Source: Anthopleura xanthogrammica (lineage: Eukaryota > Cnidaria > Anthozoa > Actiniaria > Actiniidae). Taken from it: a stretch of DNA of 64,000 bases. Location: the NCBI GenBank assembly GCA_964019055.1, contig OZ025211.1, forward strand, positions 3,642,835 to 3,706,834, given 5' to 3'. A model generated the notes under the pieces. That model saw only the letters and a list, made by a program, of their open reading frames with translations. It ran no database searches and had not been told where the DNA came from. The position numbers and the translations under genes were made by a program. Shown piece by piece: positions 56,601-64,000 of the stretch. Within the stretch, counting starts at the first letter, position 1. Each line of letters starts with the position of its first letter.

Positions 56601-58456
56601 CCAGTTGCTAAGCAACCTGGAGAAAAACATGTGGAGCACAGGAACAAACCAATAAGAAACTACTAACAATGTTAATTCTAAATTATAAAGTGTTGTTTAA
56701 CACTGATCAAATGCCATATTCACAAGATGGGGACTCCAAGGATCAACCTATTTAACTATTTAACAACCTACTTAACTATTTAACTATACCGAAACTGTGG
56801 GTTCGAGTCCTGCCAAGGGCATATGATATTTTTCTCTTAATTCTTCATTCTATTATTCACACCGAATGCATTTCATTTCACTATTTAACTATAGTATGAG
56901 AGGCAGCTTATTAGCATTTTTTATCAATAAGTAATGCATTAAAACAAACGATGAATGTTTCTTTTCAAAACTTTATTCAATATAGGAGAAAAACAAGGAA
57001 ACAGCCAGTTGTCTAGAAGTGTCAACTGCAAGAAGCGACGCTCCTTCATACCAACACCAAACCTTATTCGCACAATGGAACCTCAAAAAAATGTCGATTC
57101 TGATTCTCCTAAAGCTCCAAGTCCTGTTCCATTCCATCTTTCCCCAACATTATCAAAGCAATGCGGGAAGGTTGAATCAAGTGAAGAGAACACTGAACCA
57201 AAAGTGGTACTTAATTTAAACCTCAGTGAAGAAGAAAAATATCTGAAAGTTACTCTTCCCCAAAACCAAGAAAAAATGTCAGATAAAAATCTCTTAGAAT
57301 CAGGTGATGATTGTGACGCCACAAGTCCTGACGCAGTACAGACTGAAGAACTTGATCTAATGAGACAAGAGAGTCCACCAGTAATAAGTAGAAAAGTGTC
57401 CGTAGATGATATGGTTGACCCCTTTTCTCCAGGAATCCCAACACCTGATCTGCCAAGTGACGAATGTCTGAACCCAGTGGTTCTACAGATTGATACTAAG
57501 GATTTGATTGATCTTTCACACATGTCTCCTAAGCCAGAGGTAAAGTAATTTACTTTGATCACATGGCAACATGTTTATTTGAATTGTGGTTAAGTCTCCC
57601 AAGGTTCAAGTGACCTGAACCCAACTCTCAATCTCCTGAAAATTGGAACCTATTGTTTTGTCCTCCAAATTGAGCTGCATTCCAACAATACTGCAAGGGG
57701 TCTATTGAAGTGCAGTGTACGTGTTTGCCTCTTACAGTATAATCATGGTAGTGAGATTTGAAAAAGAGTGAGAAATTTGTCCTGAAATAGAATGGGATGT
57801 TAACTAAACTTTATCTCGATTTTGCAGCCTGACTTGATTGACTTAGCTGCTGAGTCTCCAGTCCATCTTGTAGTAAGTCAAAAATCTATCCATATATATT
57901 TAAACATTAATTTCTTATGTAAATATGCAGGTGTTAAAGTCTATGTTGATGTGTATCTAGTAGAGTGCTTACACTTAATCTGTGAAACAGTACTAAATGT
58001 ATGGCTTACACTACTTTGCGGAACGAAATGAAACGAAACGAAATAGAATGTTGGAGTCTACTTTGCGAAACGAAACGAAATGGAATGTTAAAGTCTACTT
58101 TGCGGAACGAAACGAAATATTTATAAATGAAATTCGTAATAATATACCTTCAATAAACAATAATATACCTTCAAGTGTAGCGTCTTTTTCTTCACTTTCT
58201 CTGCAATAGTTTACATTCGCTATACGTAAAATAGGGTTCTCCATTTCGTTTCATTCCGCAAAGTAGACTCCAACATTCCGTTTCGTTTCATTTCGTTCCG
58301 CAAAGTAGTGTAAGCCTAAATGTACATATTTAGTAAAAATTAGTACTAATTGTGTAGTACTGTACTGTTTTGCAGATATAGTGTTTGCAAAACAGGTGAA
58401 TTAATTATTTTGAATTATTTTTCTATTTTTAGGAAGCCAAGCTGGTGGACATCTAG
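53662..58456 (+). CDS. GTSE1: GTSE1 (G2 and S phase-expressed protein 1)
   Basis: Mitotic microtubule-associated protein; in vertebrates it binds EB1, clathrin and p53 and tunes microtubule stability. Nine exons, 53662-53729, 53872-54469, 55191-55259, 55334-55404, 55666-55738, 55824-56550, 56986-57539, 57828-57872, 58433-58456, join in frame to 742 residues. The N-terminus matches the vertebrate one: LLEDEKFDFDLPLSPDEE and EIFFGPVGHNERCVAA. The middle is disordered, Ser/Pro/Lys-rich, with many SP and TP sites (KSPAQTK, TPKADRTPSK, TPIRR) as expected of a CDK substrate. KKRRSFIPTPN contains an SxIP-type EB1 motif in a basic setting. The tail has DLIDLSHM (about 708-714) and DLIDLAAE (722-729), the clathrin-box-like LIDL motifs of GTSE1, and ends KLVDI. 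Introns carry four small elements. Confidence 0.93.
54622..54765. repeat. AGAGCAGATTT-type small element, copy 2
   Basis: Starts AGAGCAGATTTCACATGAG and ends TTTGATAACTGCTCT, like the stretch at 41079-41190. In GTSE1 intron 2. Confidence 0.45.
54787..55086. mobile_element. Double-hairpin miniature element, copy 2
   Basis: Same two-palindrome layout and sequence as 13573-13876, with scattered substitutions (for example TGGAAAATCCCACC for TGGGATATCCCACC). A short (TA)n run follows. It lies in GTSE1 intron 2, about 100 bp before the exon 3 acceptor. Confidence 0.8.
56760..56820 (+). other. Isolated tRNA B-box-like word
   Basis: GTGGGTTCGAGTCCTGCC near 56796 fits the T-arm of a tRNA, but no A box or D arm precedes it at the right distance, and the upstream bases are repeated TTAACTATT words. 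Probably a SINE or tRNA remnant in GTSE1 intron 6. Confidence 0.35.
57633..57706. repeat. Copy of the 11.1-kb repeat arm
   Basis: Matches the right arm region at 11112-11190: CCTGAAAATTGGAACCTATT, TCCTCCAAATTGAGCTGCAT and GCAAGGGGTCTATT. Lies in GTSE1 intron 7. Confidence 0.65.
58003..58316. mobile_element. GAAACGAAA-rich inverted element in GTSE1 intron 8
   Basis: GGCTTACACTACTTTGCGGA and its inverse at 58297-58316 form the ends. Arms contain GAAACGAAACGAAA and TTGGAGTCTACTTTGCG. The word content recalls the element at 22089-22726, though the ends differ. Confidence 0.8.
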
Positions 58457-58468
58457 AATATAATTACT

Positions 58469-58685
58469 ATGCTTATCACTTGAGCAAGGAATGAAAAAGC
58501 TTAGAGACATAAGTTTTGCTGTCAAAAGTACAATGTCGTTAGGGGTTATTATGTTGACAAGTTTAAAAGCTAAGAGGCTGGTGTCGATATAATAGCCTTA
58601 TGACGTTACCCCAAACAACTTTGTACTTTTCAAGGCAAAACTTATGTCTCTAAACTTTCTTGTTTCTTACTCAAGTAATAAGCAT
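58469..58685. mobile_element. Inverted-repeat element in the GTSE1 3' flank
   Basis: ATGCTTATCACTTGAGCAAG and its imperfect inverse (CTTACTCAAGTAATAAGCAT) form the ends, 12 bp after the GTSE1 stop codon. Arms of about 85 bp include AGAGACATAAGTTTTGC. If transcribed as 3' untranslated region it would fold into a long hairpin. Confidence 0.75.
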
Positions 58686-61129
58686 TAATAGTAAAAATTT
58701 GAGAGCTGAAACAAATTTTGTCATAAACCTAATGCTGAACATGGCTGACAAATTTTGAATTTCAGACCCACGTTATTAAACAGCAACAGGGTGCACTAAA
58801 TAAACAGAGATTATACTGTAGATTATACAGAGATTATAAACAGAGATTATCAGGACAAAAGGTTGATCAGCAATAGACTAAACAAGGTGCACTCTGTTTT
58901 TGCACTCTCGAAAACAAAAGAGCTAGTACTGATGTTTTTAAGCCATACTATTGGAAAACTATAGTGTTCATTACTTTATGAAAACCATTCTAAAGACCCA
59001 TAACGTTATGAAATCTGTCTAGAGACCCACAGAATTCATAACGTTATGAAATTAGTCCATATATCTCCAAAACCGAACAGTTTTGGCCCCTGCTTGATTT
59101 TAACTTTCTTTTCAAAAAAAGTCAAAATCATGGAAAATTTTTTTTTTAAATGTGCTTTTTTCATATGTCACAAAGTGATGATTTTTTGGTTAAATTTATC
59201 AATTTGTATCATAAAACCCATGAAATTTTAGGTGGATGCAAAAACAGAGTGTGTCTTGTTCTATGGTACTACATCAATCCTATAAAATTGATAATTCCAT
59301 GTGTACCTTCCAATAGTTCCCATGTAACATTAACTATCCTAATGATTGATTTGATTGACAGTGGTCTATTGGCATAGCAGATTAACTTGTCATGACTTAA
59401 TTTTGTCTTGATCAGCACATACCGGTAGCAATGAAAAAAGTGATAACATTCCCTCTATAGAGTACTCAAGTGATGAGGTCATAAAAAAATATTTTTTCAT
59501 GATGTCATATTTGAATACTCTATTCCTCCTGGGGTCTGTCAAGTATGCAGAGTTCTTTTGCCATCTTGGAAGAAGAGATGTTAGCCAGCAGCAATGATTA
59601 CTGTGATTGTGGTCTTTGTAAATCAAACATTAACCTACTCATTTGGTTGATGAATGTACCAAGCCATAAAAAGAGAAACAATGAGTATAATAATAATGTT
59701 CATAACAACAAGGGCACCAGAACTGATAGTGATTTTCTTCACATAAAATGTCATGAATTGACCAATAAATATTATTCATCTGATGTTGCCTTTGTCTGTT
59801 GCATCCTGTGTACTCCAGTACTTTAATCTAACAATCTTCTAGATTTTGAATATCTGTACACTACGATCGTTTACTGCTGTACTGGCCATACCAGCCAATG
59901 CCATCTTGCCCTTAACTGAACTTCCTTAACTTAATAAAGTTAAATTGCTGACAATAGAGGACAAAAGCAACAGCACTAGAACTAACTAGTGTAAAACTCC
60001 TTGTTTTCTATTGTTTAAACAGTACTATTTTGCAATAAATAGTACGTTTTCTTGTGTTTATTTTAGAGTGAAATCACTAAACCCATGAAATAGATAGACT
60101 AATACACATACCCAAATTTCATTGTTTTCTTTTGTGTCTATTTGACTATTACACTTTAAAAGGCAATTTTTACTTCACAGGTTTAGTGATTTCATTCTAA
60201 TACATACTTTAACTTGTGCTATTTGGGGGATAAAGATAACCTGACTCCACTTCCTTCCCTGGACTTCAAGTTTCTTGTAGTAACAAATAAGAGTAAAAAA
60301 TAGCAGATATAACAATCTATATGATTGTAAATCAAATTATACATTGTATTTTATTAATTTTTTTCATGATATGATATGTTAAAACTGTAATTTTTTAAAA
60401 CCTGTTGACTTCTGTTCTAAATCTATTCTAAGGTGAAAATATCCAAGTAAGTTAATTTACAGATAAGCTTATTGTCCAAAACGTTTCTTCTCTAACGGTT
60501 GTTTAATGGCTTTTCTTTGATTGCTCGTTATGTCATCACAGCCATGTTGGTGGTCAACAAAGACTTCTCATTACCACCAAGATGGCTGCCATGTCTGTCA
60601 TTTGACTTTCTTGGGAATGTCAGATTATGATAATTTTATGGCTATGTCTTGTAAGAATAATGGTTGGAAAGTGGTTACTGATAATGGTGTATTAGTATTC
60701 GTCATACTGTACAATATTATGTGTTGTGTTGTCAGTTATTTCTGATTACACTAAAATACTTTTAATGCATATTTGTCTCAATCAAATGCCAAAGAAAAAA
60801 TATTTGGGGGGGGGGATATCTAGAAGAGGGAAGGAGTTCTTGAGAAGATGCGAAATATTGTACTGCACAATACATACTTCATTTTACCAAAGAAATCTGA
60901 AAATTATTTCTACAGTATGAAAGTTTTTTCCACAACAGAGCAGTCCCTTTGAAAATAGATTTCTGCTACATTATCTAGCAGCAAGCTCTGGCCTTCTTTT
61001 GTTCCCTCATTTTATTCATCACACGATGTAAAAGCACAGATTTGTGTGTGTATTCCATCCTGTCCTTCCCGTACGTTAAGCTATTAATTTAGGTAGTTTT
61101 CTATACAAAATTTGTTCCTAATACATGGC
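58686..61129. other. Intergenic between convergent GTSE1 and SEC13
   Basis: No gene is supported. A 93-codon frame at 59545-59826 has no recognisable feature. AATAAA near 58799 may serve GTSE1 and the complement TTTATT near 61011 may serve SEC13. A small foldback lies at 60065-60198. Confidence 0.55.
60065..60198. repeat. Small inverted repeat
   Basis: AGAGTGAAATCACTAAACC and GGTTTAGTGATTTCATTCT are near inverses about 95 bp apart. Nothing coding between them. Confidence 0.6.
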
Positions 61130-63744
61130 TTACTCCAGTGGCTCCTGACCTTGTCCTTTATCAACATCATTGACACAAACCCACTGGCCTTCAAGAGATT
61201 CTTTCCATAGGCTCACCTGATAACAAGTCAATGTATAAGAATCACTCAAGCTTTGGGGTTTTAGTCATTACTCATTATGAGCTTTCATTTCTTAGTGTAT
61301 ACAATTAGTAACAACCCCCCCTATACGTTCTGAAAATAATGTAACCCCAACATTTGCCGACTCCCCCCCCCCATACACTAATAAATGAAAGCACCTTCAC
61401 ATGTAATTTGAATTTTCAATATTACACAAACTTAGTTAGTAGCCAGTTGTAATTTGGTTTTCCACTGCCACCAGTTCAAATGTAAAAGGCACCAACTGAT
61501 TATTTTTGATTGATGGCAGTGAAAAACTAATGGAAAAGGTTTAAGACAAGAAATGAGTAGGGTTAGGAAAATAGGAAATTAGGGACCTAAGGATATTATT
61601 GAAAGCAAATGTAAGAAGTAAAAATCAACTGTCATAGCCATTAACGTTGAAGTGCAATCCGTGAACTTTAATGTCTCATTTGCAAACTAGCATTTTGACA
61701 GCTGCCAATCAAAACACTTTTTTTATGAACATGGCTCGTATGTCTAATTTTTGACACATTTCTTTTACTTTTGAGCCCTTAATAGCAAATCTTATTACCC
61801 TCCATTGCAAACTATGACCATAAATATGAGGCATGTTTTTCTAAACCAATAAACTTGTTGACAGTCATCCAAATGCTAGTTTGCAAGTGAGACTTCAAGC
61901 TTTGCGGTTCTCACTTCAATGATAATGGTTATAAATTAAAATACAATAGTAAGTAAATATTTAGCAGTTATTCGCTGAAGGCGAAGTGATTATCGATGAA
62001 TATTTACCGAGTGGCGAGTCTTCGAGCTGCGAGGTAAATATTCATCGATAACCACTGAGCTTGAGGTGAATAATTGTTTTAGTATAAATAAAAAGGTGAT
62101 TATTTCAAAAAAGAAAGAAGGAAACAACATTGAAAGTGAAAATATTTTATTTTTTAAAAGCGCGACGGTCACGCTGACAGCCATTTTGTCCGAAAAGGTG
62201 ATTATCAGCTGATAATCCGAGATAGAAAACCAATCAGAGCGCGCGATTTTGTATAATCACCTTTGTATTTATACTAAAAGCCATTATTCATAGTGGTGGA
62301 TGTGACAGCTACAGTAATTGCCCAAGTAAATGTCCCTGTGGTAAGTGAGATGATCATGGAACAAGGGCCACAGGTTTGTTAGCCACTGGTCATTAAAAAA
62401 TGAAGGATAAATATTAGGAAGATTAATATACTTGCTCAAATGATAACTTACTTTGTTGTCTCCACCAGATACTGCTAAGATATTGCCAGTCACAGACCAG
62501 CTGACATGCCATACTACATCACTAAACTTCTTTAATACTTTAGAGGTCCATTCCTCTCCCTCTTCCTCATTCTTTGTCCAAATAATGACTCGACAATCCT
62601 GAAACAAAAATGTTTTTTTTTTAAAATAAATACAATGTAAAGTTGACATGAGTGATAAACGCACTGCACATGCTCGGAAGTTTGTTGTGTTTACAAAGAA
62701 ACCATTGGAGATTTAGATGTGTTTTTTACTTAAGATTTTGGCAAACAAGCAAAGATTTCTTACAAAAATCGGGTAGTTTGCCGATTTCAATGACGAGTCG
62801 TAACACTCTTGTTGTCACACAAAAGCTACTGTTTTTCGTTCGGCGTCAAACATTTTCAAGATGTTTCTCTCACTTTATTTGCCTTGACTTTCATATTAAA
62901 CTTTCTTTCTTTGTACATGAGAAATCTTATTTTTTTACTTTTTGACAGTATATTTACTAACTCACACTTCATAGATACATGTACTGTAGGTTTTACAACA
63001 TATCTTATACGTAGGTGAACTTCAGTAGGTGAAACTATAAAATACATAGGCAAACTTCAGTAGGCGAAACTATGCATAGGCGAAATCATCGGATACCCAT
63101 TTGAGACAAGTAGCCCTAATTGCATGTGATTGGATGATTTACTCCAAGATGGTCATTGTTATGGCATGTCATACAGTGCACATGCTGTATGTCAGCAGCA
63201 CTAAAAATGTTTTACCTGAGAACAGCTTGCTATGGTTGACGTAGGTAGACCAACATTTGGTGCCCAGGCAACATCTCTTACCCAGTCACTATGAGCTTCT
63301 AACTTGTGCTCTTCCACCCACTGGCCATCAACCTCTCTACATTGAGCAAAACAGCAATCAAAGTATTTTATTAAAAAGGGAAGTGGAGTTGAAGGAGAGT
63401 CATTTGAAGGGGGAGGGGTCTACAAGAAATGCAAAGTCATATGAGGGCAACTGGCACAATAGACTGTGAGAATGATCGCTTCTGATTGGATGAATTGCTT
63501 TCACTGCTTAGATATTTTAGCTCAAACAAATTCGTCCAATCAGAAGTGATCATTCTCACAGTCTATTGTACCAGTTGCCCTTAGAACATTAGCTAGATGT
63601 TAAAACTTTATGACAAAACTTCTGTCTCTCTAAGCTCAACTGAGGACTGAAGTACACAAAAAATTACCTCCAAATTTTGACAAGGTTATCACATCCTCCA
63701 GTAACAAATCTCTTTTCAACAATTCCAGCCTTGGATGAAGGATG
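61130..63744 (-). CDS. SEC13: SEC13, 3' half (5' part beyond the window)
   Basis: Beta-propeller shared by the COPII outer coat, the nuclear pore Y-complex and the GATOR2 complex. Four exons are visible: 63744-63668, 63336-63216, 62598-62452 and 61216-61130 with the stop at 61130-61132. They read [117 protein letters not shown] and [13 protein letters not shown], which follow human SEC13 through its last WD40 blades and insertion blade. Phases match at each junction. Upstream exons must lie past 64000. The C-terminal tail is a little shorter than in human. It is convergent with GTSE1. Confidence 0.95.
61452..61530. repeat. Small hairpin repeat, copy 2
   Basis: TTTGGTTTTCCACTGCCACC and GATGGCAGTGAAAAACTAA pair as in the copy at 8318-8396; the middle AGGCACCAACTGATTATTTT also corresponds. 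In the last SEC13 intron. Confidence 0.6.
61634..61935. mobile_element. Inverted-repeat element of about 300 bp
   Basis: Arms of about 65 bp share GCAAACTAGCATTT and GTGAACTT/AAGCTTTGCGGTTC-type words in inverse order, beginning CATAGCCATTAACGTTGAAG and ending TCAATGATAATGGTTAT. It lies in the last SEC13 intron next to the 61957 element. Confidence 0.65.
61957..62279. mobile_element. 323-bp miniature element, copy 2
   Basis: Differs from 51583-51905 at only a few positions that I can see (CGCTGAAGG for CGCCGAAGG, GAGTGGCGAG for GAGCGGCGAG, ATCAGCTG for ATCGGCTG). Lies in the last SEC13 intron. Confidence 0.9.
63444..63581. mobile_element. 138-bp inverted-repeat element
   Basis: AGGGCAACTGGCACAATAGA at the left and TCTATTGTACCAGTTGCCCT at the right are inverses with one mismatch; the stem goes on through GTGAGAATGATCGCTTCTGA. 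Lies in a SEC13 intron. Confidence 0.85.
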
Positions 63745-64000
63745 CTAAATTGAAACAAACAAAGTGATTAGCAACTTGAATGCTTTATAAGGATATTTAT
63801 ACTTGGAGTTATGTTAACTTATCTACATGTAGAACCTCCGGGGGACCAGTGATATAAAGATTCCAAATATTCCAATTAAAAATATTGTATGCAATATTAT
63901 CACAATGCAATTAACACAAGTTTGAATGGGGCCTTTATCTGCATTTATATGTAAATTATATTCTACTAAGCTTCATGAATCATATATTTTTTCCATGGAG

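Noticed and set aside
59545..59826. 93-codon frame with several Cys near 59.6 kb
   Set aside because: No family resemblance and no splice sites that would link it to a gene; it lies between two convergent 3' ends.
1..64000. CRISPR array, operon or other bacterial-style defence system
   Set aside because: All supported genes are spliced animal genes. The tandem arrays are satellites and minisatellites without spacer structure.

Overview
The window looks like nuclear DNA of an animal, most likely an anthozoan cnidarian (coral or sea anemone). The sequence is AT-rich, genes have many short exons with GT-AG introns, and introns and intergenic DNA are packed with small inverted-repeat elements, a tRNA-headed SINE and CR1/L2-type LINE fragments. 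The proteins match vertebrate families closely but the organism is clearly not a vertebrate. The cnidarian call is inference from gene style and repeats; no sequence search was run.

Layout. 1-10 kb: a three-exon MAP-kinase phosphatase of the DUSP6/7/9 type (minus), then about 7 kb without a supported gene. 10-16 kb: a one-exon Tudor-knot/chromo-barrel protein (minus), then repeats including a palindrome with roughly 205-bp arms. 16.9-18.6 kb: an intronless LicD/FKRP-like Golgi enzyme (minus). 19-26.6 kb: four large inverted-repeat elements (0.6-2 kb), one of which carries a dead LINE and one a broken ORF. 26.8-31.9 kb: a ten-exon FHA-RING ubiquitin ligase candidate that ends in a PARP-type zinc finger (plus). 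32.9-43.8 kb: POC1, 17 exons (minus), whose introns hold a 2-kb satellite, a long (ATCC)n tract and a LINE. 44.4-48.0 kb: a TMCO6/importin-alpha-like armadillo protein (plus), head to head with POC1. 48.9-51.4 kb: a secreted-ectodomain, seven-membrane-segment orphan (plus). 53.7-58.5 kb: GTSE1, nine exons (plus). 61.1 kb to the end: the 3' half of SEC13 (minus), cut by the window edge.

For DUSP6-like, FHA-RING, POC1, TMCO6-like and GTSE1 I rebuilt exon chains by hand; each chain stays in frame at every junction and gives 381, 503, 458, 510 and 742 residues. Several neighbours touch cell division or genome maintenance (FHA-RING ligase, POC1, GTSE1), but nothing in the sequence shows that they act together. 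I found no operon-like system. The most unusual items are the FHA-RING-PARP-finger domain order, the orphan seven-segment receptor-like protein, the duplicated last-exon acceptor in POC1, and the density of foldback elements.
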